A DNA stretch of 64,000 nucleotides from Siderastrea siderea (GCA_964030785.1 OZ034970.1:18162911-18226910), one strand, 5' to 3'; numbered from the stretch's first letter, positions 40,401 through 55,500 are shown. Numbers and translations: made by a program. Notes: generated by a model not told the origin, from the sequence alone.

Positions 40401-43400
40401 AGTTAGAATCTTTACTCACATCTGTAGACAAAAGACCAATAATATAAATAAGGAATTACGTTTATTCTTTAACGTGAAAATCAGCCTGGATGCCAAAGTA
40501 GGGCTAAATCGTGGATTTGACGATAAAAGTAACCAAAATAGGAACTGACGATGATTCGATATCACTGTGGTATCAATATCAAGTTGAAAAAATAACAGAC
40601 NNNNNNNNNNNNNNNNNNNNNNNNNNNNNNNNNNNNNNNNNNNNNNNNNNNNNNNNNNNNNNNNNNNNNNNNNNNNNNNNNNNNNNNNNNNNNNNNNNNN
40701 NNNNNNNNNNNNNNNNNNNNNNNNNNNNNNNNNNNNNNNNNNNNNNNNNNNNNNNNNNNNNNNNNNNNNNNNNNNNNNNNNNNNNNNNNNNNNNNNNNNN
40801 CAAAATTCCTTACCCTTGGGCCAAGGTCACATGCAATTGTAAAAGCACTTGATTATTCACTTGGGTATATGACTCACATACTTAGTAAATAAACCCCTCC
40901 CGCTGTTGGTTTGTCGGCTGATAATGCCCCAGGCTGAAAGATTGTCCGAAAAATGAACAGTTGGCCGAGAAGCGAAGCTTCGAGTGCAACTGTGAAATTT
41001 TGAGGACAATCTTTCAGCCAAGGTCATTATTGTCCGATATATCAGCAAGCCAGCTAAGGAATTTATTTATTTTATAACCCCCAATTGAAAAAAGCCAGTG
41101 AAGATCACTGCAATTTGCATCTAAACAAATCCAATTTGGTTAGTTTACTCGATTTTATTATATGATAAGATCTAGAAAAGTTTTTAAAAACCAGAAAAAG
41201 TGACTTCCTCTCCTGTTTTTCCCTCGTCAATAAAATCGAACGACGGGTATCGCCCGATATCCGCCATCCGATTTTGTACCATTCTCGTCCCCAAAGCCGC
41301 GATCCTTTTGGCCAGCGCCACGGATCAAGACCTCTGGCAGGGGCCAGGGTAACGCGCAAGCGCAATAGCTGCCCATTTTTGTAACCGATGGTAACCGTTA
41401 TTGTTTCAAATTTCTGAGGCTGCGCACAAACGCCGGAAAGTCCGTGATTCGCGAACTTCCTGCTTCGGTCGTCGCTTCGGTCCCTGCCAGAGGTCTCAAA
41501 ACGTGGCGCTGACCAAAAGGCTCGCGGCCTCTGGGGACGAGAATGATTTTGTACCACATGATGTGTTTCGTCCAATGAGCGTGCGCAAAAATTAAGTGGT
41601 GGATTATAACATCAGATACTACATTATTGCTTTCTGAACATCATGAATTTCATGATACCATCATAAATGGTTGTTAAGCATAAAAAGGGCCTTCTACTAA
41701 TGGGTTTGTAAACCTACCTGCAGGTGAAGGTGATCTACTACGCACAGTTGAAGACTGTTTAGAAGGTGGCCTCCTATCCTGGGAAATGGAGCGCCGTGGA
41801 GCTCTGGTTTTTTTGGAGGCTGAGCTACCAGTTTGGGCTGGAGAGGGCTTTGTCCTAAGTCAATTGATTTTTTTCCAGTTAATACTGACATGTTAAGAAC
41901 AGAATTTACTTTCCCACAAATCATAGACACTCCCCAGTTCGCTCATAATAGGTCTTCCAGTGGAGTACAAGAAATATGGACTGCAGGCTAAGTAGGGTAA
42001 TAGAATCAGAGTGGTAGAGGTTCTGCAGGACAAACGACTTGAATCGCCTACAGCAAATCAATAAAATCCCCTTCCTTTGGAGCCACAAATCACGACATTA
42101 ATTTGCTTGTTTAAGTGCTCAAATCACATCCCTGTTGACAAATGGCCTCAAAATAGACTATCTTCAGGTAGCTCATAAGGGTTTTTCATTATAAATTTAA
42201 GTGTTTTTTTTTAACGAGGCAAGATAACAAATACATGGCCATGGCTACATTAGAGGTCCACAAAAAGAAGCTAGGATTTCAGTTTTTGGAAATTGTCTCA
42301 AAGACCATGTCAGACCTACTGTTTTTGTTGCTCTTTTTAAAAAAAGTTTTTTATCTTTTCTAGCAGTGCAACAAAAAGTTGTCATTGAGAAGTAGAACTT
42401 GTGTTACATCAAGAAGGGCTCCTGAATAGCTTCCCCCAGGAGTTTTTATTAGAAGTGCCACCCTTAGCGGCGAGTGGATGTAAAAAATCCGAATGGGCTA
42501 CCCAGCAAAGTTTTGAGAAAAAAGTAAATGTTTCTTGTGAGATTTTATTTCCTGTCCATGCCAAACTCCTTTTGTCAGCTCTTAGAAGACGTAATTTGGG
42601 GCTCTTTTAGACTCTTTTCTGTAACTGCTGGTGCTCCAAATATCTACCAGTATTGATTTGCTCCTGGCAACTCATTTGGCAGCAGTTCATCCTGCCACCC
42701 TAATCACGTGCAAATTTCATAGTGCTTTCCCTTTATGCAATCTAAGTATTTCCCCCTATCGCACAAAACAATCCAGCTACTATTGCAAAGGAAAAATGAG
42801 TGACTTTGAGTAATTCTACAAGAATGGTAGAATGATACCTTTCACTTCACACTTATTGACTTCCCCATCCAGACTCTGAAGCCAGAAATATTTGAGAAAA
42901 AAGGCCCTCAGCTAATAAAGTTAAACCTCTATTTTGGACATCAAAGGGATAGACAAAACTGTCTATTTTAGAGAGATGTTTTTTTTAATAGAGTAGAGGC
43001 TAGTAACACTCACTCTCCCCACCCACACTCCGTGACAAAGTATACACAAGTATGATTATAAAAGTCAAATTGAAATATAAACTCCACTTTCAAAATTAAC
43101 AAGAGGGATTTCAAACAAATATTATCCTGTTGAAAAAAAACAACACTGTTAATGCTTATCCTGTTAAAAAACAACAACAACAACACCTGTTGCCCACCCG
43201 GGTTCAACTCCTCGGCCATACTTGTAAATAGCCAACTGGTCTAACTCCTGCCAGTTGGTATATTTAACTTGTTATGTTCACTTTGAAATATTTGTTTGTA
43301 AGGTTTAAATGCTTGGCCCCACTAGCCCCTTGCTATAATCACTTGCCGTGGGTAAATAAAGGACATTAATTTTTTATTTATTTATTTATTTTTTTGTTGT

Positions 43401-46400
43401 TGCTGAGCTTCTAGGGTTGATAGCAGTAATACTACGTATGTAATGAGTGTGTTTGTTGGCCATAAAAAGGCTTTTGTTACGTTTAGGGGACTTGGGCTCT
43501 GGAGTTAAAAGAACTGACTGAACAGATAAATGAACCAATTTTTACACAAGTAAAATTTGTGAGAAAAATGAATCTCTACAAATTGGTGGGAATTATTTTC
43601 TAACTGGAATGGATGATAAACTGGCTTAAAGACAACAAACTGTTGAGGAAAAATTGCAGATGTTCAGAATGCGATATCATTTGTCTGTGCGTAAAAAATT
43701 TATCGAAAAACAACCAGACGAGTATTTCTGGTGATGTTTACATTGCAAACAGAAGACTTCCTTACGGAATGGAAGTCTTTCAGTGAAAGGAGCCTTTTAT
43801 CGATGCACCACCAGTTGACAATCATTTACATGTATTTGTCCTTGTTAAAAATTCCACTCTGTATTTCACTACAATAAATGATTACATGTATGTGAAAAAC
43901 TTTTACATGGATTGCTTTCTTTTATTCTTGTTGAACATGCTGAATTGGTAGCTTTTGTAATATTTTGCACATGCACTTTGACTGCATATTTATTCATAGA
44001 TTATGCATACTTTACTTGTCATTTGCATGTGCATTCAGACAGTTTTTTCTCTATAGAGTGCAAGTCCCCTAAAAGTAAGCCCAGAAAAAAAGATACAGCC
44101 AACAATGATATTAAGACACCGTTGAAAATATTACTTATTTCCAGGACTTACCCTCGTTTTAACAGAGCAAGTTCATTTGTTAAGCTCCGGCATCTTGCTC
44201 TTAAATTTCGCTCATTTGCGCGTATTTCTTCCAGCTATAAAACACAAAATAAATCCTAAATAAACAATGATACGACACATTTAACACTAACCTGACAACA
44301 GCTAGAAATGAAAAGTTGTTTTCCTTGTTTGCAGTAACTGCTTTCATTATCAGTAGACTTGCTCCAAGTCACTCACTCTGATTATGGAAGGTGCATGTGT
44401 GGTCCATGAGCGTGAATCAAAATGGCGGCTGGCTCTGCGGACTGAGCGGCTTGTTTCACTTGGAGCACGCTATTTCAGAATAATGGTCTCACTGGTGGAT
44501 TTTTCCAGTGATCATTTTTTTCGTTCTTTATAAGAAAAAATGGGTGACTTGAAGCAAGTCTATATTATCAGCTGAGGAAATGCATGTACGCAGGTTTTGA
44601 AAAAGTTCAATATTAGGCGCAAACCATGCAACTTACCTCCTCAACTAAATTCCGATGTTCTTCATTTTTTTTGTTTATTGTTCTTTTAAACTTGTTTTTC
44701 TCCTTCATAAGTTCACTCTATGTGACAAAAAAGAGAAAGGGTTACAGATTTTGCTCTTTGTTTGTGAGCAGCTGAAATTGCTTTTATTAATTCATGCAAA
44801 TAATAAGTCAAGGCTGATGGCAAAAATGGAAAATGCAGTCAGGTTTCATACAGTTGACTGCTACATCAAGGGCCTCACACTTGATGAGGTAGGCTTTATG
44901 TAACTCTTAGTTCATGAGTCGCACTTTCTCTTTTCCAGTTAGTGGGATGGTTTTGTCTTCTGTTCATATGGGAAATTTCAGCCCGGTTACCGAGAAAATG
45001 CGTGAACAGTGGACTGTTCAACCCAAAGATAATGGCAATGAGTTCAGCTTCTATGGGCCATTTTGGCTTTTATTCAAGCAAACAGTCGAACAACTTGCTT
45101 ACCATCTCTCAAAGAAGTTTGCCCAATGGCCATTAGGTTTGAGCACGTTGTCAGAGGCTGCATTCAGTTTAGTCAGCGACCTTGCAAAGCATTCATAGTT
45201 GAAAAAGATTCGTCCCAGTAACCAGGCTGGAGTGTTCATGTGGGAAAGATTTCTAGCCTCGTTACCGATGGATATCCCAGTTGAAATTACCAAGATCTTG
45301 GTAACTGGGCCAGCCCGCCTTATTATATGAAAACATCAAAATTTTGAGAGGCCCTAAGTCTCTGATCTTTTCAACATTTACACAGTAGCCTTCAAAAGGA
45401 TGGTTACTGGGTCAGTATAGGTATCAAATTTATGCGGCAGTTGAGACAGTCGTAAGAGTAGGGCATTTTTAAGAGCACAATTATTAAGGATAAGCTTTTT
45501 TGGAAAATCTACAGTCCAAATTGTCATGTAACTTTCTGTGAGTAAACTTTAACTGTTGTCAACTTGTTTCAGGTCATTATAAGAAAATTCACCATGGCTT
45601 AAAATTTCATTTAAAAAGAAGGTATTGTAAAAACCTCTTATAGCTGACACAAATCAAGTTCAATCGCCATAAAATTTAAAGTTTTATATTTTTACAGGTT
45701 ATTTCTGTTTCCTCCTGAAATTTCTATGAAACCGGTCAATGTTTTCCTTTCCAAAAACACAATTAAAAAGGACACTGTCGACCTGATAAATACCCAAAGA
45801 CCACCTTAATTAACTCCTCTACAGGTCTTCTTTTATTAATTATTCTATTATAGAACAACAACACCAACAAACAGTAATCATTAGGTTTAGAGTTTTGTTA
45901 TTGTCAAATCAGCACAACACATGTATTATAAATCCGTCTTAAGTGTTAGCAGTTACTGACATGATACATACCTCCAGATTCTGTACAACTTTCTTTAACA
46001 CTCTAATTTCTTTGGCAGTGTTAACTTTGGAAACATGTTTCACCTCCCTTTGAAATAACTCCAGCTGTTTTTCTATTTCCATCTTTTCCTTGACCAGCTT
46101 GTCATTTCTAAGCCACAGGAATGAACTGCAGTCACATTTATTTGCATGGATATTTTTGAGAATTTAGTACTAACAACAGTAACTTACTCCTTTTGAAGAT
46201 GAGCCACTCCTGCAGTTCTTGAACCTTTCATGATCTATAAACAAACAGATGTTAAAAAAGGTGGCTAAACAAGCCTTACTACAGTAACAGTAACTAACTT
46301 CTAGCTTGTAGCTACAGTATTTTACTTCAACCTTTTCACTCTCAGGGTCAGTTATGGAGACAGTAACTAAAGGTGATTCTAACTTCTGAGTTTGTGGATG

Positions 46401-49400
46401 AAATCCTATGGTGTGACCACTGAAATGAAACCTCGTCAGCAGTTCTTTCACATAGTACTATTATTTCAGTATTTTACAAAACGAATTTGGGATTTGTCTT
46501 GAATTTTAATTTTAGGCACTCTTTAAGGAGGCTCGCAACAGATTTTTTGGCCTTAGGGTGTATCTTTTGAAATGAAAATTTCACATAGAAGACAGACTTC
46601 TATTTCCATGATACTACACCATCTTTCCAACATATGATCAAAGTTTAGTTTTTCATTGGTTTCCTAGCAACAACTGTCACCATAGCAATGGTAATGGACA
46701 GACCTTCAATAATGTCGATTATCTCGAAAATCTAGTCCAACACTTTATGACGAAACGTAAAGTATTTGAACTACTTAACCTGCACAACTTTTATGCGAAA
46801 TTGGAGAAAAATCGGTAAGACCGTTTTCAAGTAAATCATGAATCATTTTTTAGGTGCTGATTTTGGTCATTCCCTAAATTTACTCCAATATTTCAAGAAA
46901 CATAAAACTTAACACTTTTTTCTTTTCAGTTGAAAGTTGTTTTATGATAGCAAAACATTCTTAATGTACATTGAGCTTCCTAGGTGGCTGCGATTTTGAG
47001 ATATTTATAATTGCTAAAATGTAGCACAAATCAGTCAATTTAGTATCTTGCAGAGGTAAAATTATTTCAAAGCACTTGAAAATTGGAGGTCATGTAAAAT
47101 ACAACCTAAAAAAAGGCCAACAGAGTTTCATTAAATCCATCCAACAGCTTTTTTATTATTATCTTGGAACTTAGCAGCAAGGTAATTTATGAAAAAAAGG
47201 TGGAATGTTGCTTTTAATTACTGTACGTTCACATTATTGGAAATCGGATGAAGTGATTTCTTTCATCTATTCCTGCAGGATAGCTGGATTCTCTAGAAAC
47301 AATTTGAGGCCAATGCCAGGCTAAAATGTCAGTTTGAGGAATGCGAAAAGAAATGCTCTCATAAAAAATGTTTAAAATCAGTACAACTGAAGACAATTAT
47401 ATGAACTACAAGTCCTGTAAATAGCTTTAAACTCGAATGTCTGGATTTCTTACAAATTAAGGAAAAGTAAAAATAGCAATGACCACTTTTTTTAAACTTC
47501 AATCTATACCATACAAATAGGTATACCTCGATTTCCTGTTTCGCTTGAGACATCTCTGTATTTTGTGTTCAAAGAGAGTAGGTAAGGTTTAAATGAAAAA
47601 CCTGGTCTAGCCACCTTAAAAAGCTGGTGTAGAATCAAGGAAATCAAACTTTGTCTTCTACGCAAAATTTTGATTTCCAAAGATACAGTCCAAGGCCAAA
47701 AAAACTGTTGCGAGCCTCCTTAAGTCAAATGTCAAAAAACTCAAATGTTTGAATTATCATGTGCAATTTGCTAGCTGCTAGCTATAATTGCATTAAAATT
47801 AGTGGTTTCAATCAAACTTAAGAATGTTGAATGTTAAGTGATTCACTTTTTTATGAAGAGCTTCATGCAAGAACGTTCTAAAAAGTGACGTTTTGGGTCA
47901 CTTTTTTCTTTTTTGCTCGAAAGAGCCGGAATTTTTGCATGTGGACTCATATGTAGTCAAACAACATATCGCTCCGGGTTTTTTTTTTTAGATCATTCTC
48001 TCTTCCAAATACCATAAGCGCTTTTTTCACGCGAACTGCAGCGCTGCAAAATTATTGAGACACTTCAGCATGCAACTCACTTCTAAAACTCAATACCGCT
48101 CAGTTCCACAATGCATACGTCTATTCAGTGTTCTCCTTATCAAGCGGTAACCGGTAAAATTTACCGCTTGCAGCACTGCTTGTTACCGGTTAGCCGGAAC
48201 CAGATAAAGGCCTGGATTAGAAACATCCAACAGTTTGGGATCGTGAAAGATTTTCTATCGGATTGAACTATGAAAAGATTTATGTCTGTCGTACTGCGTA
48301 CCTAGCCTGCGTCGCAGACGGAATATGACCGTTAGATTACGTCTGCGACGCAGGCTACTACGTACCACATAAGTCTAGATTTAGCAACTTTTCTCATTGT
48401 CCACGCGTTTGAACAATTATTAGACGTAGTCTTATCATCTCGACATTTCTACATTCGTTGGATAATAGTCTCATCTCTACGTTTCTCCGCATGTTTCTAC
48501 CTTAGTAAGATGTTAGCCGTGTCTTTTTAATGTTTCTCCGTATGCTAGTACATTCCTAAGGTATTAGTCTTCTCAACATTTTCCATGTCGACATTTCTCT
48601 GTACATTAAAACACTCGAAATATATTATTGTTATCTTCTCAACATTTGTCCGTGTGCTAGTATATTCGTAATTTAGATGTTGTTAGTTGTATCCCCGAAC
48701 GTCAGCATTGTTGTAAGATACTAGTGTTATCTTCTTGACGTCTATATCGGTATGTTGGTTTGTTCAGGTTTGCTCGTAATGTACTCTTAGTATTGTCTTC
48801 TCCTTGAAGTTCTTCCTATCCTCGAAGTTTGTGCCTTTGTAAGGAGTATGCCTCATCTTCTAGGGGTTTCTCAGTACGTTTTTTAGGTTGCTGTAAGCTT
48901 TTTCTTCTCGACGTTTATCTGTACGTCAATACGTTCCATGTGACAGGAATTAGACACATCAACCGTTTTGAAGGGTTTTTGAGACATGTGTGAGCCTAGT
49001 GTCATGCGGGCAACATTTCGGGTCTCATGACGACAATTCCACACCAGGGTAGAAAAAGATTTTCAACAGAGCTGCTTTACCAGTCTGAAAAACTGACTAA
49101 CCTGTTGCCCTGAAAACTTGGGAGAACACTGTCTATTCTTGCTAGCCCCCCCCTTCCCCCTTTCAATGTTGCTTCTCGTTAGTTTCAATGACATGTGGAA
49201 ATCCATACAACATTGATGAGGGGGGAGGGGGGGGGGCAAAGGTATCCTATTTCGAAATGTAAAAAGGTTGGGGAAAAGGTTTTTGCAACTGCTTGTCAGC
49301 ATAGTGCATTGTTATGATTACAGAGTGTGGAAATAATTAATATGGAAGAATAAATTTATAATATATTTTGTTCTCAATGTATACTCTGAGTATGTTTATA

Positions 49401-52400
49401 AACCAAGGATAGGTTGTTTGTTACTGTGGTGGCAGAAGAAAGTCAGAAGTGGTTTTAAATTAGAAATGAAAAGGTTGTTAAATATCCTAATTTTTACGTG
49501 TTGTTTGTGACGCAGTTCTTTAGGACTTATTACCTAAGAAATATTAATTTTACGGGCAAAATAGATCCCCGAACGAAAGATTCTGTGAAGTTTCTTGTAC
49601 AAGAAGGCTGCGTCACTGTGAAAGGAATCCCAAAAAGATGTGGAATTTCGTGTGCATCCTTGCACAAAGGCTTATATCTTATTATTAAGCAGAAAGGCAA
49701 GCGGATAAAGTACTAATATGATTTCCTGGTCTTCTTTTATTCGCTGTTCTCGAACAAGAAAATGATTATCGATTAACATAAGAGTAACACAATCAATAGA
49801 TTGCCCGTGCAGAAATGTCCTATTATGTCACGCTCGTGTCACGGACATGCAGAACATGTACAATAGAAAATGGAAAAAACAGATGTTCTTCTGTTTTGTA
49901 TAACATTTATACATTGAAATCAGGGCTCGAGACTAACGGTAGCCAACTAGTCACAGACTACTAGAAATTCTGTATTGGCTAGTAGGTTTTGCGCTTTCAC
50001 TAGCCATTTTGGCTAGTGAAAATTTTAAAGTACTAAAGCACCGGATGGAAACCAAACTAAATATTACTCCTGATGATCGGATCCCAAAAGCAAATTGAGT
50101 CAACAGAAACTAAAACTTATTCCGTAAAAGGATATCATAGTGTTCGTATGATACTTGTCTTGTCTTCCTAACGTTTCTCCCTACCAATTCGTGTCTCAGT
50201 TGGCAACGTTTTCTCCGTCATTGCTATGTTCGAACGAAATTAGCAGTCTTTAGAACGTTTCACCATACGTTTCCTTGAAAGGTCCATTTAGTGTGTCCAT
50301 ATGATATTTGTCTACACGTTAGTACATGTACGTTCACACAAAAAATTCTTTAGTCTTCTGTTATCGACTTTTTCCATTAATTTGCTACATTTGTACAATA
50401 TTAGTTTCTCTTCCCAGCGTTCTCTCTATGTAACGTCTTCACAACATTTCTCCATATGTAAGTAGGTTCGTCGATTTATTAGCTTAGTCTTCTCAACGTT
50501 TCTCCGTACGTTAGCACATTTGCACAACATTGTTCTTGCCATCCCAAGGTTTTCAGTGTGTTAGTACATTTGTACGATAAGTCTACACTTAGCGTTTCTC
50601 TGTATGTTAGTATGTTCATGCGGTGTGAGTCTTGTCTTGTCAACGTTTATCTGTACGTTAGTGTGATACTAGTCGTCTCATACATGTATATGTTTCTCCG
50701 TAATTTATTGTCCCGTTGCAATAGTCCAGTGTGTCCATTTGGCATTCTTCCATACGTTACACACGTTCTTATGGAATTGGTTTTGTCTAATAACGTTTTT
50801 CCATAAGTTAGTAGTTGCGTATCTTATTAGTCTCAGTGTCTCCTCAACTTTTTTCTGTATCTTGGTACGTTGACAGTGTCTCTCCCTACTGTAGTGCATT
50901 TGAAACCAACGTGTTTGATATGACTTCTCAACGTTTCTCCGTACCTTAGTAAGTTCGAACCTTATTAGTTTTATTTTCTCAACGTTTCTCCGCACTTAAA
51001 CCTGCTTATAATTTACTAGTCTTCTCTTGTAGACGTTTTTTTTTCCGTACGCGAGTTGAGTGCTGTATCAGTCTTGTCTTTTTTACGTTTCTCCGTACCT
51101 TACAACTTCGTGCAATGTTAGTCTTGCCTCCCCAACGTTTCTCCGTACGATGACATGCTCATATAAGGATAACTTTTCTAGATATTTGTCATGATCTGAC
51201 CGAAACGGAAAAGAGAGGTGTGAACTACATCGCGCCTGGAATTTGCCCTGAAGGCACACAATACTTTGTATTCGTGTGAGGATCTTTAACCGTTAAAAAG
51301 AATGCTCAACATTCCAGTTCTTCACTCTTGAGATTACAGAGAGGCATGTTTACAGTACTTAACTCAACTAAAAATTAGACACATTGAACACAGCATGGGA
51401 TTATGCAAAAAAAGTCTGGCTAGTGAAAATTTATTTTGGCTAGTGAAATCAAACCAATTCCAGGCGGCCGTTGTTATTCTTAGTGTATATGAATGGCATT
51501 CAATCTGTACTAAAACACTCAAGGATGAATATGCTTGCGATGACATGGCATTTTACTGTCATGAGAATTCGCCAACTGATTTGCAATTAAAGCTAAATGC
51601 GGACCTGGCAGCGATTACATCCTGGATACACGACAATAAGTTGACATTAAATGTTGCAAAGTCCAAGTTTATGATCATCGGTGGCCGTACGAAACTGAGT
51701 CAATTTAATGATACAGGTCTTGACGCTAATAACGATTGGCTGGAGAACGTTACGGAATTCAAATACCATGGCGTGACCATAAATCAGTACCTAACCTGGC
51801 ACGATCATATTGACCAATTACAAAGCAAAGTTGCGAAGAGGTTAGGGGTTTAAAAGAGAATTAAGCATCTGCTCCCTGTTTATGCAAGAAAGATCTATGT
51901 CACAACAATGGTCATCCTAATACTTGAATATGCAAGTATCGTATGGGGCGACAAAAACAACAAAGTTTTAATGGATTCTATCCAAGTTCTCCAAAATAGA
52001 GCAGCCAAGATGGTCCTGGATAGGGTGCCACATTCGTCTTCAACTGAAGCACCTGAAGATCTGAATTGGGTGAATCTTACAACCAGAAGACAAATGAAAC
52101 GCTGCCTTTATATGTACAATTTAATAAACTCGGACGATAGAAACAACATGATCATCCGAGGTTCGGACCGTCACAGTCACAACACTCGGTCAAAGGACAC
52201 TGTTCGAATCATAAAATCAGATACTAACTGGGGACTGCTTATATCCCTAAATAGTGCCTTACTTGACTGGAATGCCCTGCCTATTGAGATGAGAAACCTA
52301 TCTTATAACACTTTTAGAATACCGTTACATAATAGGTTTGAATTTTAAAACAGCTTTCCATTTTCTTCAACTTTTAAGTAGAACTTAGGTGTTTAATCCC

Positions 52401-52555
52401 TCTTAATTCTTTTCTAATATTTCAATATCAGCATTTTAGTATTTTAGTTAAATTTGATCTTGTTATATTTTCACGGTGCCCTATTGAAAACCACCTTGCG
52501 TGATATAGGCCATCTGTATAAAGAATTGCATTGTTATTATTATTATTATTATTAA

Positions 52556-52598
<43 letters not shown>

Positions 52599-55500
52599 CT
52601 AGCCACTAGGTTACTAAGCTGAAAAGTTAGTCTCGAGCCCTGGAAATGGATAAACATCGTATCAAATCATTTCGACTACCTCAAACAACAATGAGTATTA
52701 AAAACAAAATTTTACCACGGTCTACAAGAATTCGACATCCACTAATAAAATTATTAGATATCTTCTCAGTTGTCAGGCTGTTGACCGTAGACCGTCGGCT
52801 TATCACGTGAGTAGCAAATTGCATTTATTCAGTTCATTTGAAGCCAGTTAAAGCAACAGTTATTTCAATGTAGAATAAAGGTAGCGAAACATTTTGAACA
52901 TCGAGGAATCGTCTTTTGTTCACTTTCCTGAGCTTCCCGCCAGCAGAACCATGGCGATACTTTTGCACTAGTTCCAGAAAACCAGCAATGCAACAACTGC
53001 TTCTACGAAGGAAAGTCTTGTAGCAGACTTCTTTAAATTTGCTTGACTTTAAGTCACAGGATACACTTGTCGTACAGCACAAATTCTGAGCGAAACACAA
53101 AACATTCACGAGCAAAAGTAAAAACATTGAAGTGGACATTATTGTTGACTACGAAGTAAACAACTAGCCACGCAAGGTCACGTGACACAAGTATAAACAG
53201 TGATAACAATTCCAGTAAGTAAACTTCAACTGCTTGGCAATCCTTGTTTGAGCAGCAAAACAAACCATGGGACAGATTTCTACCACACGCGCCTCATGCT
53301 CCCACAATATTATCAAACTTCATCGGGCAATCTCTTTTATTATTAACGCTGTCAGAGGCCGTCTCATTTGTAAGTATTTCATACAAGTTCTTACAACGTT
53401 TACACTCAAATTAAGAAAACCGTGAAAACTGAAAGTATTCCTGGAATGTGTGTTTTGACCAATCACATGCGAGGCCTTGCAACCGCAGAAAACGAATGGG
53501 TTCTCAGTCACGGAATCAAGTTGTTTCGAAAGACGACAAGGTTTAATCTTCACCAGTTTATCTTACAGAAATTGGAAGTGCTATTCCTTTCTATCTGAGA
53601 GCCCCACGCACTACGTAAGCGAAAATAGGTTTGAGCGCTTTTGCCTTATAAAATTTTTCGACAAACCGACGCAACGATCAGTGTTTCCGACATTTCAAAT
53701 AAAACCAACTTAAGCGGCAGTTTAATATAATATTTCACCTTGAAGTAAAAACTGCAATATTCTCTCTCCAAATTCGCCCATTGACACCACAGCTGACTCG
53801 ATTTATTTAGGCTGAATCATCCGTGCCTTCGAGCTGGGCTTGCATCATAGTTTATAACGTGTAGTTGCACATTTTGAAAATGACATATTTTCTAACTTAG
53901 CAACAGTACACCAGGCTGTTGAAGAATAACAAACGCCGCTTTTGACAGTCCGCAGTCGTTGCTACAATGCAGCCGCAACAAGCCAAAGACCACTCACACA
54001 TTTTTCGCTCCCGTAGCGCATGTGGCTCTCAGATAAAAAGAAATAACAATTTAAATTATTGTAAGTTAAGATGAAGGTCTTTCAAAACAAATGGAGAACC
54101 AACTCGATTCCGTGACTGAGAAACCCACTTGTTTTCTGCGGTTACAAGGTCTCGCAAGTGATTGGTCAAAACACAATAAACATTCCAGAAATATTTTCAG
54201 TGTTCACAGTTTTCTTCGTTTGAGTGTAACAGTTAAGAAACAGAGGCCTATTTTATTCTTTTTTGTCTTGAAAATGATGCGAAATTCAGCGGGAAAAAAC
54301 ACATAGCGATGTTCTTTGTCTAAATATGAGTCCACATGTCGAAATTCGGGCACTTTAAAGCAAAAAAGAAACAAGTGACCCAAAACGTCACTTTGGACAT
54401 TCTTGCACGGAGCCCTTCATATATTGTTTTACACTAGGGGTTTATGTTCAAGGCATTTACTGTGAAGATCAGCAAGGGTTTCCTTTTTCTTCATCGGATG
54501 TTTGCATCAAATACTGCTGCTATGGCAACAGCCAATTGCAAAGATGACTGGGTTTTTTTTTGTTATTTTTCACCTTTTTGCGACCATTTCTCAAGTTACC
54601 TTCAGTGAAATGTCTTCAAACTTGGTAGTTTTGTAAAAATTGTTCCAAAAAACAATTTAATTGAAACAAATTGAAACGTTAGTTGGTTCGGAGATATAAT
54701 GAACCTTGATGCTTTCAATAATAAAATTTAAGAAATCCTTAGATAGAATTTTTTGCAAAACTAAGAATTTGTATCTTTAAGTATGCAAATTTACAGGAAC
54801 TTTCATGGTTATACCCTAAATAAAAGCAAAGACATCGCAAAGTCATAAAATGCTATCAAGCAGCAATGCACAGCAGTTTACCTGGTCCTTGAGGTGTTGG
54901 TTTTCTTCCCTAAGTTTCCTAATTGTTTCTTGTAACTGCACTGGATCTGGTTTTCCCACATATGGTAAAGGAAGGGGATAGTGTATCCTGTAAAACAATG
55001 CATTTTCAATTATTCTGAATTCTCAAAGGAACGTCTTTTGTCAGTGAACATCATATAACTTGAGAAGAACCTCTTGATCTAGATTTCCACAAAATGAGGG
55101 GGAAAGAGGGGGAAGGGAGTAATGAAGGGCAGGTAGGTAGATAGGTACATTGTAATCTACCTTACCGGTATCTTCAGTAATTACAGTTAAAATACTGTCT
55201 AGTACAAAAACGGTTAATTAAGACTTCAACTAATTATTTAAGAAGATTAAAGAAAAACAATCTGTTTTACAAGGAAGCCACGTTTAAAAAAAAGACTATA
55301 TCTGAAACTTTTATTAACTATTGTAGATCACTCAGGAAATTATGATTGGTCAGTTCTGTTTTGAATTCATTAAGAGAAAGTGACTGTCTTATATCCAAAG
55401 GTAAGCTGTTCCATAACACAGCCCCGACATAGCTAAGGCTTCTTTAACAAAAATTAGTACAGGGCTGTGGTATGGCAAGCCTACATTCACTATCTCTTAA

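Larger units (their letters stand above)
49921..52642. mobile_element. hAT-like element, CAGGGCTCGAGACTAAC ends, with nested retro-insertion
   Basis: Ends CAGGGCTCGAGACTAAC and GTTAGTCTCGAGCCCTG are exact inverses, flanked by the 5-bp duplication GAAAT (49916-49920, 52643-52647). Subterminal CTAGCCATTTTGGCTAGTGA is repeated near both ends. The interior 50140-51180 is the ACGTTTCTCCGTACGTTAG array. A CR1/Jockey-like 3' fragment (about 51450-52598) was inserted next to the right end. Confidence 0.8.
47853..54420. mobile_element. Possible 6.6-kb inverted-repeat element with nested insertions
   Basis: The left arm 47853-47990 (ATGAAGAGCTTCATGCAAGA, AGTGACGTTTTGGGTCACTT, ATGTGGACTCATAT) is inverted at 54420-54296 with similar order and about 80% identity by eye. 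The interior holds two CAG-ended elements and a CR1/Jockey-like fragment. No transposase of its own was recognised. The two arms could also be separate copies of one repeat. Confidence 0.45.

Noticed and set aside
40511..40852. Open frame across the second N gap
   Set aside because: Same artefact; the flanking residues show no family features.
41105..41575. 156-codon minus-strand frame
   Set aside because: It runs through a foldback MITE; the repeated peptide parts come from the inverted arms.
48430..51180. CRISPR-like array from regularly repeated ACGTTTCTCCGTACGTTAG units
   Set aside because: Units are degenerate, spacing is irregular, there are no unique spacers of constant length, and the DNA is animal nuclear sequence with TIR transposons around it.
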